64,000 nucleotides of DNA from Mycobacterium sp. ACS4054 (GTDB taxonomy: Bacteria > Actinomycetota > Actinomycetes > Mycobacteriales > Mycobacteriaceae): contig NZ_LZHV01000050.1 of assembly GCF_001667275.1 (NCBI RefSeq), positions 1 through 64,000 of the forward strand, given 5' to 3'. Shown here in pieces: positions 17,458 through 29,286 of the stretch. How positions within the stretch are numbered: the first letter of the stretch is position 1; each line of letters opens with the position of its first letter. Made by a program: the position numbers and the translations under genes. The notes under the pieces were generated by a model. It made no database searches, was not told the origin of the DNA, and saw nothing but the letters and a program-made list of their open reading frames with translations.

Positions 17458-17955
17458 GTGCGGCTGCTGCTGATATCCGACACCCACGTCCCGAACCGCG
17501 CTCGCGACCTGCCCGCACGGGTCTGGGAGGAGGTCGAGGCGGCCGACGTCGTCCTGCACGCGGGCGACTGGGTGGTGCCCGAACTGCTCGACGAACTCGA
17601 CAGCCGTTCGGCCCGGCTCGTCGCCTGCTGGGGAAACAACGACGGCCCGGCGCTGCGGGCCCGGCTCCCGGAGCGCGCGGACGTCACGCTGGCCGGGGTG
17701 CGTTTCACGGTGGTGCACGAGACCGGTGCCTCGAGCGGCCGCGAAGCCCGGATGTCGCGGCTGTACCCCGACACCCAGGTGCTGGTTTTCGGGCATAGCC
17801 ACATCCCGTGGGACACCACCACCGCGACCGGGTTGCGCATGCTCAATCCGGGTTCGCCTACGGATCGCCGCCGCCAGCCGTTCTGCACCTATATGACGGC
17901 CCGCGCCGAGGACGGCGCCCTGTCCGACGTGATCCTGCATCGCCTTCCGAAGTAG
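17458..17955 (+). CDS. YfcE/MJ0936-type metallophosphoesterase
   Basis: A 165-aa calcineurin-fold phosphodiesterase. Motifs in order: LLISDTHVP, VLHAGDWV, ACWGNNDG, VVHE and VFGHSHIPW, which supply the Asp/His/Asn ligands for two metal ions. It probably hydrolyses a phosphodiester such as a cyclic nucleotide or nucleic-acid end; substrate unknown. The GTG at 17458 starts directly at the first strand (V-R-L-L-L-I-S-D-T-H), 24 nt after mmpL, so it could share that transcript. Confidence 0.85.
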   Translation: MRLLLISDTHVPNRARDLPARVWEEVEAADVVLHAGDWVVPELLDELDSRSARLVACWGNNDGPALRARLPERADVTLAGVRFTVVHETGASSGREARMSRLYPDTQVLVFGHSHIPWDTTTATGLRMLNPGSPTDRRRQPFCTYMTARAEDGALSDVILHRLPK

Positions 17956-17989
17956 CGGGTACATACCTTCTGCACAGCTTGCGCACATA

Positions 17990-18012
17990 AATAGCTCGGC
18001 TACAGAGGTATT
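17990..18012. promoter_or_regulatory. Inverted repeat at the marR start (candidate operator)
   Basis: AATAGCTC (17990-17997), a 7-nt spacer and GAGGTATT (18005-18012) pair at 7 of 8 positions and end at the base before the ATG at 18013. Size and position suit autorepression by the MarR protein; the GAGG also serves as ribosome site. Confidence 0.5.
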
Positions 18013-18471
18013 ATGGGAGAAGTGAAGGAGAGTACCGATGTGGTCACCGACGTGTTCCGCGTCGTCGGCCGATTCCGTCGCCAATTGCGGCGGTCGGCCG
18101 GCCGCGGCTTCGACTCGTCACGGCTCAGCGAATCGCAGTCCGAGCTGTTGTGGCTGGTGGGCCGGCAGCCCGGGATCTCGGTCAACGCCGCCGCCGCCGA
18201 GCTCGGGCTGGCGCCCAACACCGCCTCCACTCTGGTCTCCAAGTTGGTCGCGGGCGGGCTGCTCCTTCGGTCCGTTGGCGACACGGACCGCCGGGTCGGG
18301 CGGCTGCACCTCGCCGAGCCCGCCCAGCAGATCGTCGACGCGTCTCGCGCCGCGCGGCGAGCGGTGCTGGCGGAGGTGCTCGCCGAGCTCGAGGAGGATC
18401 AAATCGAGTCGTTGACAAGGGGATTGGAGGTCATCGAGACGATGACCCGAACACTGCAGGAGCGACGATGA
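18013..18471 (+). CDS. MarR-family transcriptional regulator
   Basis: A 152-aa winged-helix regulator. The DNA-binding part reads ISVNAAAAELGLAPNTASTL, VSKLVAGGLLLRSV and the wing DTDRRVGRLHLAE; flanking helices make the dimer interface. It starts a three-gene operon with an ABC exporter and overlaps the ATPase gene (ATGATGA). MarR proteins usually repress their own operon until a toxic ligand binds, so the exporter is probably inducible by its cargo. The ATG at 18013 is used; a GTG three codons on is an alternative. Confidence 0.85.
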   Translation: MGEVKESTDVVTDVFRVVGRFRRQLRRSAGRGFDSSRLSESQSELLWLVGRQPGISVNAAAAELGLAPNTASTLVSKLVAGGLLLRSVGDTDRRVGRLHLAEPAQQIVDASRAARRAVLAEVLAELEEDQIESLTRGLEVIETMTRTLQERR

Positions 18472-19301
18472 TGAGCGCAGCACTGCCGATGGCGATCGAC
18501 GCCAGGCACTTGAGCTACCGGTATGGCCACTTCACCGCGGTCAACGACGTGACGTTGCAGGTGCGGCCCGGCGAGACGATGGGCCTGCTCGGCCCGAACG
18601 GAGCCGGGAAAACGACGATGGTCCGCATGCTCACCACGCTGGCACCGGTGCAGCAGGGCGAACTGCGCGTCTTCGGGCTGGACGCCCGCCACCAGACGAC
18701 GGACATCCGCAGCAACATCGGCTATGTCCCGCAACAACTCTCGATCGAGCCCGCGCTGACGGGCCGGCAGAATGTCGAGTGGTTCGCGCGGCTCTACGGC
18801 GTGCCGCGGGCCGCGCGGTCCGATCGCGTCGAGCAGGCGCTGGCGGCCATGGACCTGCTTGACGTGGCCGACCGGGTGGCCGCCGCCTACTCCGGCGGCA
18901 TGGTCCGCCGCCTCGAGGTGGCGCAGGCGCTGGTGAACCGCCCGTCGCTGCTCGTCCTGGACGAACCCACCGTGGGACTCGACCCGATCGCGCGTGACGG
19001 CGTCTGGACGCAGGTGCAAAAGATGCAGGCGCAGTTCGGCATGACCGTGCTGTTGACCACCCACTACATGGAAGAGGCCGACGCGTTGTGCGATCGCGTG
19101 GCGCTGATGCACCGGGGCGAGTTGCGGGCGGTCGGCACACCGGCCAAGTTGAAGTCGACGGTGTCGCCGCGCGCGACCCTCGAGGACGTCTTCCGCCACT
19201 ACGCGGCGTCCGGCTTGGCGGACGAGCAGGCGTCGTCGGACTCGGCGGGTTCGTTCGGCGAAATCCGTTCGGCGAGAAAGGTTGCGCGTCGTGTCGGTTG
19301 A
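18468..19301 (+). CDS. ABC exporter ATP-binding subunit (DrrA-type)
   Basis: A 277-aa nucleotide-binding subunit. Walker A is LLGPNGAGKTTMVRM, the signature is AAYSGGMVRRLEVAQAL, Walker B is LLVLDEPTVGLDPIAR, and the H-loop is TTHYMEEADALCDRV. It belongs to the DrrA/ABC-2 drug-export type. Two adjacent ATGs (18468 and 18471) are possible starts, both overlapping the marR stop. It works with the permease encoded next. Confidence 0.9.
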   Translation: MMSAALPMAIDARHLSYRYGHFTAVNDVTLQVRPGETMGLLGPNGAGKTTMVRMLTTLAPVQQGELRVFGLDARHQTTDIRSNIGYVPQQLSIEPALTGRQNVEWFARLYGVPRAARSDRVEQALAAMDLLDVADRVAAAYSGGMVRRLEVAQALVNRPSLLVLDEPTVGLDPIARDGVWTQVQKMQAQFGMTVLLTTHYMEEADALCDRVALMHRGELRAVGTPAKLKSTVSPRATLEDVFRHYAASGLADEQASSDSAGSFGEIRSARKVARRVG

Positions 19302-20109
19302 TAACGCGATGCCCACACCGCTGGTGCGCGCACCCCACGGGTGGCAGCGGGTCGGCGCCCTGTTCAGCCGGATCGGTGCGTTCGCCATCGTCGAAATGCA
19401 GAAGCTGCAGCACGACCGGACCGAACTGGTCACCCGGATGGTGCAACCGGCGCTGTGGCTGCTGATCTTCGGGACCACGTTCAGCCACCTGCACGTCATC
19501 CACACCGGATCGGTGTCCTACCTGGCCTTCCTGGCGCCGGGGATCATCGCCCAGTCGGCGCTGTTCATCTCCATTTTCTATGGCATCCAGATCATTTGGG
19601 ACCGCGACGCCGGGGTGCTGGCCAAGCTGATGGTGACGCCGGCGCCCGCGTCGGCACTGATCACCGGCAAGGCGTTCGCGGCCGGCGTGCGCTCGGTCGC
19701 CCAGGTGGTCGGCGTGATGGCGTTGGCCTACCTGATGAACGTCGGTCTGACGGTCAACCCACTGCGGATCGTGGCGGCGATGGCGGTGGTCATGCTCGGC
19801 GCCGCATTCTTTGCCTGCCTGTCGATGACGCTGGCCGGTCTGGTGCGAAACCGGGATCGCCTGATGGGAATCGGGCAGGCGATCACGATGCCGTTGTTCT
19901 TCGCCTCCAACGCGCTGTACCCGGTTGACGTGATGCCGACCTGGCTGCACGTGCTGAGCAGGGTCAACCCGCTCAGCTACGAGGTCGACGCCCTGCGGGG
20001 TCTACTCATCGGCACGCCGTTCAACCCGGTGGACGTCGTCGTGCTGGTGGTCGCGGCCGTGCTCGGAATCGCCTCGGCCTCAACGCTATTGCGCCGCCTC
20101 GTCGCCTAG
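19291..20109 (+). CDS. ABC-2 type permease (DrrB-like)
   Basis: A 272-aa integral membrane subunit with about six helices (first about residues 55-75, then SYLAFLAPGIIAQSALFISI and further segments to the C-terminus). PLFFASNALYPVDVMPTWL and VNPLSYEVDALRGLL form the conserved ABC-2 region. It pairs with the preceding ATPase to export a hydrophobic compound. The GTG at 19291 overlaps the ATPase stop and has GAGAAAGG 9 nt upstream. Its stop is followed by a hairpin terminator. Confidence 0.88.
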   Translation: MSVDNAMPTPLVRAPHGWQRVGALFSRIGAFAIVEMQKLQHDRTELVTRMVQPALWLLIFGTTFSHLHVIHTGSVSYLAFLAPGIIAQSALFISIFYGIQIIWDRDAGVLAKLMVTPAPASALITGKAFAAGVRSVAQVVGVMALAYLMNVGLTVNPLRIVAAMAVVMLGAAFFACLSMTLAGLVRNRDRLMGIGQAITMPLFFASNALYPVDVMPTWLHVLSRVNPLSYEVDALRGLLIGTPFNPVDVVVLVVAAVLGIASASTLLRRLVA

Positions 20110-20123
20110 TTATCGCCTCGATA

Positions 20124-20143
20124 GCCGATCGTGACCGATCGGC
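20124..20143 (+). terminator. Hairpin terminator after the ABC exporter
   Basis: GCCGATCG-TGAC-CGATCGGC forms an 8-bp perfect stem with a 4-nt loop, 14 nt after the permease stop. There is no long T run, as is common in mycobacteria. Confidence 0.6.
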
Positions 20144-20290
20144 AACGATTTCCGGCCGACGCCCAATCGTTAGCCAACCGCGATGTGAAGCTGCGGCCCT
20201 GACAAGCGATTTGCGCCCTCTCCCCGTGTTTGACTGCCCAGCGAACGGATTCGACCGCGGCACGCGGCAGATGAAAGTTGGGATGGGTAG

Positions 20291-21328
<1,038 letters not shown>

Positions 21329-21338
21329 CCCCCGAGCA

Positions 21339-21383
21339 GCATCGGCAGTAGCGCACCGGTCAGCGCTACTGCCGATGCTTTTT
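21339..21383. terminator. Strong bidirectional terminator after fbpC
   Basis: GCATCGGCAGTAGCGC (21339-21354) pairs perfectly with 21363-21378 over 16 bp around an 8-nt loop, followed by TTTTT (21379-21383). The convergent DUF1275 gene ends inside its distal arm, so the hairpin encodes that protein's last codons. Confidence 0.9.
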
Positions 21384-22076
21384 CTCGGACCGTTCCATCA
21401 ACAGGGCGCGCCGGTCCTGGTGGAAGTACGTGTACCCGGTCGTCACCGCGCATAGGGACGTGGCCATCACCAGCATCCAGGTCCCGTTGACGACAACGCT
21501 GATGAAGCCGCCGACGGTCGCGCCCACCACGAAGCTGGCGAACAGCAGAAAGTAACCGAGCCAGTCCGACACATTTCCACCACCAGCGATGTGGCGCTCG
21601 ATGCCCTGGCCCATCTTGACGGTCGTGCCGGTCACATAGCTCAACGGCACCGAAACCTCGCCATCCTTGACAAAAGAGGTGTTCAACGCCCCGGTACCAA
21701 ACGCCAGCAGCATCATCGGCAAGAAGTCGACGAGATTCTCCTCCCACCCCTCATCGAGCACGTCGACCACGGTGGCGGCCGCCAAACTGAAGGTGGTCAG
21801 CACCGTCGGGCCGTGCGGATGGTCTACCCAGAAAAAGCGCCGGCACAGCGACGCAACGACCACGCCGGCGACGAACACCGCGATGAGGAGCCCGGCGCTT
21901 ACGGCCAGCCACCCATCACCGGTGAAATAACCGAGCACGGCCCGTTGAGCGTTGCCGGTGATGAAAACCACGAAGTAGCCCGCGGAGTGGGTGAACGAGA
22001 TCGCGCCCACCACACCGGCCAGCCCCGCCAGCACCCACGACAGTCGCGCCTCGCTATTGAAAATTTCGCTTGCCAC
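21366..22076 (-). CDS. DUF1275 (YoaK-type) membrane protein
   Basis: A 236-aa membrane protein with about six helices. The first (WVLAGLAGVVGAISFTHSAG) and the following YFVVFITGNAQRAVLG are the N-terminal signature of the DUF1275/YoaK family, sometimes placed with small-molecule transporters but functionally undefined. The last residues (KKHRQ) are encoded within the fbpC terminator. ATG at 22076. It converges on fbpC and is followed upstream by the mak operon on the same strand, but separated from it by about 60 nt. Confidence 0.8.
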   Translation of the reverse strand: MASEIFNSEARLSWVLAGLAGVVGAISFTHSAGYFVVFITGNAQRAVLGYFTGDGWLAVSAGLLIAVFVAGVVVASLCRRFFWVDHPHGPTVLTTFSLAAATVVDVLDEGWEENLVDFLPMMLLAFGTGALNTSFVKDGEVSVPLSYVTGTTVKMGQGIERHIAGGGNVSDWLGYFLLFASFVVGATVGGFISVVVNGTWMLVMATSLCAVTTGYTYFHQDRRALLMERSEKKHRQ

Positions 22077-22140
22077 GCTGACATGCTGTCAGAGGCTCGC
22101 CGACCCCGCAGGGGACGCATAGGAAACTCCTATGCTGCGC

Positions 22141-23482
22141 CTATAAGCCGGTGAGCCGGGCGATGGATCGCAGCGGAATCGGCAGCCAGCCGGGCCGGTG
22201 GCGCGCCTCGTAACCGGCTTCATACACCGCCTTATCGAGTTCGTAGGCGGCCAGCAACTCTGCCGAATCCCGCGGGTCCGTCCCGGAGGCGGCGGCGTAG
22301 CCCTCGCAGAACGCGGTCCGGTTGCGCTCGATCCACTCCCGGGCCCGGGCGGCCAGTTGCTTGTCGGTCGCCTGATCCACCAACTGCCCGTACGCGGCGT
22401 ACTCGAAGGACCGCAGCACACCGGCCACGTCGCGCAGCGGCGAATCCGGCGCCCGGCGCTCGTCGAGCGGCTGCCCCGGTTCGCCCTCGAAGTCGATCAG
22501 CAGCCAGCTCTCGGGGGTGCGCAGCACCTGACCGAGGTGCAGGTCGCCGTGCACCCGCTGGACGGTGATCGCCTCGCCCGCGAGTTTGGCGAACCGCTCC
22601 TCGATGGTCGTCGCGTACTCCTGCAGCTCGGGAACCTTCGCCACCGTCGACGACAGCCGCGTCAGCACGGTGTCGGCGGGGAAGGCCGACTGCGCCGTTC
22701 CGAGCGATTCGGCCAGGGTGGCGTGCACCGACGCCACGGCTTCGCCGAGCCGGAAGGACTCGCCGGCGAAGTCACCGCCGACTTCGTGGGCGTACAGGTC
22801 ACCCTCTGCGAACAGATCGCGGACGCTGGCGGTGGCCATCGCCCAGCCCTCGGCGGCGTTGGCCGCGAACTCGGTCACCATGCCCAGCGGCCACGCCGCG
22901 TCGGGGGTGCCCGCCGAGCCGGGCATCTCGTAGGTGCCCAGCAGCCGGGCCACGTGCGGGTTGCCGGCGCGGCCCAGCACCCGATTCAGCTCGATGTCGG
23001 GGTTGATGCCGCTGCTGACCCTGCGAAACGCCTTGAAGATCGCGTCCCGGTCGAAGATGACGCTGGTGTTGCTCTGCTCGGCGTCGGAGACGTGCGGCAT
23101 GGCCTCCAGCGGCAACCCCACGTCGGGTTCCTTGACGAACCGCACCTCGGTACCCGACGAACCGCGCACGGCCGACGCGTCGATCAACGACAGCAGGAAT
23201 TTCGGCGCATCGGTGTCGTACAGGGCGTCGAAGCCGGTGCGGTCGCCGGCGGCGCCGATGGTGGCCACGGTGCTGTACTCGGACACGGGCGCGGCATCCC
23301 ATCGCACGATCACCTGGTAGCGCTCGGACGAACCGTCGGCGTAGTGCGCGTCGACCAGGACCAGGTCGAGGTCGTCCCGGAGCGGGACGATCACGGCGGC
23401 TTCGGCGGAGGTCAGCTCCCGGTTGCGTCCGGCGTACCACCGTTGCTGTGGGAGCCAGTCCGACCACGGCAGTTTGGCTGGG

Positions 23483-23505
<23 letters not shown>
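22141..23505 (-). CDS. mak: Maltokinase
   Basis: A 454-aa maltose-1-phosphate-forming kinase, near identical in length to Rv0127. The kinase-like C-lobe shows [13 protein letters not shown] (catalytic loop) and [13 protein letters not shown] (metal-binding Asp-Phe-Glu). Using ATP it phosphorylates maltose made by TreS; GlgE then extends alpha-glucan from maltose 1-phosphate. It overlaps the treS stop by 23 nt, so the two are one translational unit and the proteins are known to form a complex. Confidence 0.94.
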
Positions 23506-25261
<1,756 letters not shown>

Positions 25262-25382
25262 CAAATCCACGATGCCACGGGTACCCGAGGCGCGACATTC
25301 GAAATCACGCCCATGCACATGCCGCGAAATACGCCCGCTGGCAAGCCATTTGGCCGCCAGTCGGGGGTGATCGGCGCGGGCG

Positions 25383-26432
25383 TCAGGCCGGAGGTCCGTC
25401 CGCCAGCGTCACATTCGTGGTGCGGTCGCCGCCACCGGCGGAGCGGTAGTGGACCGCGATGTTGTCCCCGGGGTGGTGCGGGACCAGCACGTCCGTCATC
25501 GACGTGGCCCCGGTGATCGCGACGTTGTCGACGCCGGTGATGACGTCACCGGGTGAGATCCCGGCCGACGCGGCGGGGCCGCCGGTGACCACCCGCTCGA
25601 CGCGCGCGCCGTTGCCGTTGCTGTCGGTCACGCCCAGGCCGAGGAAGGCGGTGGGACCGATGTGCACGGTGTTCGAGCCGGCGCCCGAGCGGATCTGGCC
25701 GGCCACGCCCATCGCCCGGCCGATCGGGATGGCGAAGCCCTGCCCGCCGCCCGACATCTTGTAGTTGTCGGTGGCGGCGGTGTTCACGCCGACGACCTGC
25801 CCGGCGTTGTTCACCAGCGGGCCACCCGAATCCCCGGGCCGGATCGGCGTGTCGGCCTGGATCAGGCCGCCCAGCGACTCGTTCGCGCCGGTCAGGGTGT
25901 CGGTCGCCGAGACGGACTGGTTGAGCGCGATGACCTTGCCGGACACGGCGCTGGGCGTTCCGCCCTGGCCGCCGGCGTTGCCCATCGCGACCACCGGCTC
26001 GCCTACCGAGACCCCGCCGCCGATCGCGGCGGTCGGCAGCCCGGCCGCCCCGCGAAGCTGCAGCACCGCGATGTCCTGGCTGCGGTCGTAGCCGACGACG
26101 TCGACGGCGTACGTCTGCCCGTTGCCGACGTCGAACGCGCTGATGTCCGTCGCCCCGGAGATGACGTGGTTGTTGGTCAGCACGACGCCGTTGGGGTCGA
26201 TGACGATGCCGGTGCCGGCGCCCACCGCGTTGTTGTAGCCGAACTTGGTGTTGATGTTGACCACCTGCGGCCCCACCTGGCCGGCCAATGCCGCCGGGTC
26301 AAGGGGAGCCTGCGGCGCGGTGAACGGCGACGCGGCCGCCGGCACGGTGCCCAAACCGAGGCCCAGTCCGACCGCCGCCAACACGCTGACCAACCATGAC
26401 CACCAGACGGAGCGGTGGTGCGATTTGCTCAT
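25383..26432 (-). CDS. pepA: Secreted serine protease PepA (HtrA-like, Rv0125 counterpart)
   Basis: A 349-aa exported protease. A Sec signal peptide ([19 protein letters not shown], cleavage near AAASPF) precedes a trypsin-like domain with His in [15 protein letters not shown], Asp in [12 protein letters not shown] and Ser in [11 protein letters not shown], and a C-terminal PDZ domain ([13 protein letters not shown]). ATG at 26432 with AGGGTGACGGG upstream. It is the counterpart of the Mtb32A antigen. Same strand as treS, 121 nt upstream, so it could lead the treS-mak transcript. Confidence 0.92.
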   Translation of the reverse strand: MSKSHHRSVWWSWLVSVLAAVGLGLGLGTVPAAASPFTAPQAPLDPAALAGQVGPQVVNINTKFGYNNAVGAGTGIVIDPNGVVLTNNHVISGATDISAFDVGNGQTYAVDVVGYDRSQDIAVLQLRGAAGLPTAAIGGGVSVGEPVVAMGNAGGQGGTPSAVSGKVIALNQSVSATDTLTGANESLGGLIQADTPIRPGDSGGPLVNNAGQVVGVNTAATDNYKMSGGGQGFAIPIGRAMGVAGQIRSGAGSNTVHIGPTAFLGLGVTDSNGNGARVERVVTGGPAASAGISPGDVITGVDNVAITGATSMTDVLVPHHPGDNIAVHYRSAGGGDRTTNVTLADGPPA

Positions 26433-26562
26433 CCCGTCACCCTTCCTGCGTCGCGGTAACACCAAGCTGCCCCGGCCTTGCGATTCTGGGCGGCACAATT
26501 GTCTGTATATAACCGTAATGCAGGTAGCTATTCATGGCAGTGGCTAGGTTGCGTTCCGCGCC

Positions 26563-26568
26563 TAGGCT
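26563..26568 (+). promoter_or_regulatory. -10 element of a leaderless transcript
   Basis: TAGGCT fits TANNNT and ends 6 nt before the GTG at 26575, predicting a leaderless mRNA for the F420-type oxidoreductase. No convincing -35 was seen. Confidence 0.4.
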
Positions 26569-26574
26569 GACACG

Positions 26575-26991
26575 GTGGGCGAATTCGACCCCCAGGCCAG
26601 GTTCAGCCAATCCCCGGTGGCCCGACTGGGCACGATCACGCCCGACGGTCTCCCCCACCTAGTGCCGGTGGTATTCGCGGTAGCCGGGGATTCGCCCGAC
26701 GTGGTGTACACCGCCGTCGACGCCAAACCCAAGACGACGCGGCGGCTGCGCCGGCTGGCCAACATCGAAGAGAACCCGCACGTGAGCCTGCTGGTCGACC
26801 ACTACGCCGATGACTGGACGCGGTTGTGGTGGGTTCGGGCCGACGGTGCGGCCACCATCCACACCGGCGGCGCGGCGACGGCGGCGGCATATCGGCTGCT
26901 GCGCGCCAAATACCCCCAGTACCAAACTGTTCCGCTGGACGGGCCGGTGATCGCGATCGCCGTGCGCCGCTGGTCGAGCTGGCACGCCTGA
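26575..26991 (+). CDS. PPOX-class F420-dependent oxidoreductase (Rv0121c counterpart)
   Basis: A 138-aa split-barrel flavin/deazaflavin protein. [18 protein letters not shown] is the family N-terminal strand set, followed by [19 protein letters not shown] and [10 protein letters not shown]. Members of this class use F420H2 or FMN for small reductions; the substrate is unknown. The GTG at 26575 gives the expected N-terminus and is preceded by a -10 consistent with leaderless expression. It lies between pepA and fusA2 as Rv0121c does in M. tuberculosis; the PE_PGRS and Rv0123 genes of that region are absent. Confidence 0.85.
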   Translation: MGEFDPQARFSQSPVARLGTITPDGLPHLVPVVFAVAGDSPDVVYTAVDAKPKTTRRLRRLANIEENPHVSLLVDHYADDWTRLWWVRADGAATIHTGGAATAAAYRLLRAKYPQYQTVPLDGPVIAIAVRRWSSWHA

Positions 26992-27122
26992 CGGCCGGCG
27001 CAATTGTGGCCGTCCCGTGGCCTTGTGTTGGGCCGCGGTTGGGGGAAAAGTTGCTTGTGGCCCTGTGAGCTAGCGCACACCGCGCCGGCGCACGGGCGAT
27101 GGCGGAGAACTGGAGGAACGGC

Positions 27123-29282
27123 ATGGCGGACAAGGCGAATGCTTCCCAGGGCGCAGCGGCCGCTCCCACCGCGAACGGTCCCGGCGATGTGCGCAACATC
27201 GTCCTGGTCGGCCCGTCGGGCGGCGGCAAGACCACCCTGGTCGAGGCGCTGTTGGTCGCCGGCGGGGTGCTCACCAGGGCGGGCTCCGTCACCGACGGCA
27301 GCACGGTGTGCGACTACGACGACGCCGAGATCCGCCAACAGCGGTCCGTCGGGCTGGCCGTCGCCTCGCTGGCGCACGACGGCATCAAGATCAATCTGGT
27401 CGACACCCCCGGGTACGCGGATTTCGTCGGCGAGCTGCGGGCCGGCCTGCGCGCCGCGGATTGCGCGCTGTTCGTGATCGCCGCCAACGAGGGCGTCGAC
27501 GAGCCCACCAAATCGCTGTGGCAGGAATGCGATCAGGTCGGCATGCCGCGCGCCGTGGTGATCACCAAGCTCGACCACACCCGCGCCAACTACTCCGAGG
27601 CGCTGGCCGCCGCGCAGAATGCGTTCGGCGACAAGGTGTTACCGCTGTACCTGCCGACTCACCTGCCGTCCTGTGAAGGCCTGATCGGGTTGCTGTCGCA
27701 GACCCGGTACCAATACGCCGGCGGCAAGCGGACCATGCAACTGCCCGACCCGTCCGACGCCGATCGGATCGAGGAGGCCCGCGGCACCCTGATCGAGGGC
27801 ATCATCGAGGAATCGGAGGACGAGTCGCTGATGGATCGCTACCTCGGCGGTGAATCCATCGACGAGGCGGTGCTCATCGAGGACCTGGAGCGGGCCGTCG
27901 CCCGCGGGTCGTTCTTCCCGGTGATCCCGGTCTGCAGCAGCACCGGCGTCGGCACCCTGGAATTGCTGGAGGTCGCCACCCGCGGATTCCCGTCGCCGAT
28001 GGAACACCCGCTGCCGGAGGTGTTTACGCCGCAGGGCGCCACCCACGCGACCCTGACCTGCGACCCCGACGCGCCGCTGCTGGCCGAGGTGGTGAAGACG
28101 ACGTCGGACCCCTACGTCGGACGGCTCAGCCTGGTCCGGGTCTTCTCCGGGACCATCAGGCCCGACACGACGGTTCATGTGTCGGGCCATTTCGCGTCGT
28201 TCTTCGGCGCGGTCAACGGGAACGGCCACACGCATCCCGACCACGACGAAGACGAACGCGTCGGAGTGCTGTCCTTCCCGCTCGGCAAGCAGCAACGCCC
28301 CGCCCAGGCCGTGGTCGCGGGCGACATCTGCGCGATCGGCAAGCTCAGCCGGGCCGAGACCGGGGACACCCTTTCCGACAAGGCCGAGCCGCTGGTGCTG
28401 AGACCGTGGACGATGCCCGAGCCCCTGCTCCCGGTCGCCATCCAGGCGCACGCCAAGACCGACGAGGACAAGCTGTCGGTGGGGCTGGGCCGGCTGGCCG
28501 CCGAGGACCCCACGCTGCGGATCGAGCAGAATCAAGAAACCCACCAGATCGTGTTGTGGTGCATGGGCGAGGCCCACGCCGGCGTGGTCCTCGACGCGCT
28601 GGCCAACCGGTACGGCGTCACCGTCGACACCGTGGAACTCCGGGTGCCGCTGCGAGAAACGTTCGGCGGCAAAGCAAAAGGGCACGGCCGCCATGTCAAG
28701 CAGTCCGGCGGCCACGGTCAGTACGCGGTGTGCGACATCGAAGTGGAGCCGCTGCCGGAGGGCTCCGGATTCGAGTTCCTCGACAAGGTGGTCGGCGGCG
28801 CGGTGCCCCGGCAATTCATCCCGAGCGTGGAGAAGGGTGTGCGCGCGCAGATGGAAAAGGGCGTGCACGCCGGCTATCCCGTCGTCGACATTCGGGTGAC
28901 CCTGCTCGACGGCAAGGCGCACAGCGTGGATTCGTCGGACTTCGCGTTCCAGGCGGCGGGCGCGCTGGCGCCGCGGGAGGCCGCCGCGGCGACGAAGGTC
29001 AGCCTGCTCGAGCCCATCGACGAGATCTCGGTGCTGGTGCCCGACGACTTCGTCGGCGCGGTGATGGGCGACCTGTCGGGTCGCCGCGGTCGCGTGCTGG
29101 GCACCGACACCGCGGGCAACGAACGCACGCTGGTCAAAGCCGAGGTGCCCCAGGTGGAGTTGACGCGCTACGCGATCGACTTGCGGTCACTGGCCCACGG
29201 GGCCGCGTCGTTCACTCGTGGCTTCGCCCGCTATGAACCCATGCCGGAGGCCGCGGCCACCCGCGTGAAGGCCGGCGTCTGA
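27123..29282 (+). CDS. fusA2: Elongation-factor-G-like protein FusA2
   Basis: A 719-aa paralogue of EF-G with G domain, domain II and domains III-V (C-terminal part from about residue 515, with KGHGRHVKQSGGHGQYAVCD). The P-loop is GPSGGGKT (30-37) and G4 is TKLD (148-151). Switch II reads DTPGYADF: the catalytic His of DTPGH is Tyr98, consistent with weak or absent ribosome-stimulated GTP hydrolysis reported for mycobacterial EF-G2. The ATG at 27123 has GGAGG 6 nt upstream; an ATG at 27099 is possible but lacks one. Confidence 0.9.
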   Translation: MADKANASQGAAAAPTANGPGDVRNIVLVGPSGGGKTTLVEALLVAGGVLTRAGSVTDGSTVCDYDDAEIRQQRSVGLAVASLAHDGIKINLVDTPGYADFVGELRAGLRAADCALFVIAANEGVDEPTKSLWQECDQVGMPRAVVITKLDHTRANYSEALAAAQNAFGDKVLPLYLPTHLPSCEGLIGLLSQTRYQYAGGKRTMQLPDPSDADRIEEARGTLIEGIIEESEDESLMDRYLGGESIDEAVLIEDLERAVARGSFFPVIPVCSSTGVGTLELLEVATRGFPSPMEHPLPEVFTPQGATHATLTCDPDAPLLAEVVKTTSDPYVGRLSLVRVFSGTIRPDTTVHVSGHFASFFGAVNGNGHTHPDHDEDERVGVLSFPLGKQQRPAQAVVAGDICAIGKLSRAETGDTLSDKAEPLVLRPWTMPEPLLPVAIQAHAKTDEDKLSVGLGRLAAEDPTLRIEQNQETHQIVLWCMGEAHAGVVLDALANRYGVTVDTVELRVPLRETFGGKAKGHGRHVKQSGGHGQYAVCDIEVEPLPEGSGFEFLDKVVGGAVPRQFIPSVEKGVRAQMEKGVHAGYPVVDIRVTLLDGKAHSVDSSDFAFQAAGALAPREAAAATKVSLLEPIDEISVLVPDDFVGAVMGDLSGRRGRVLGTDTAGNERTLVKAEVPQVELTRYAIDLRSLAHGAASFTRGFARYEPMPEAAATRVKAGV

Positions 29283-29286
29283 GGCG

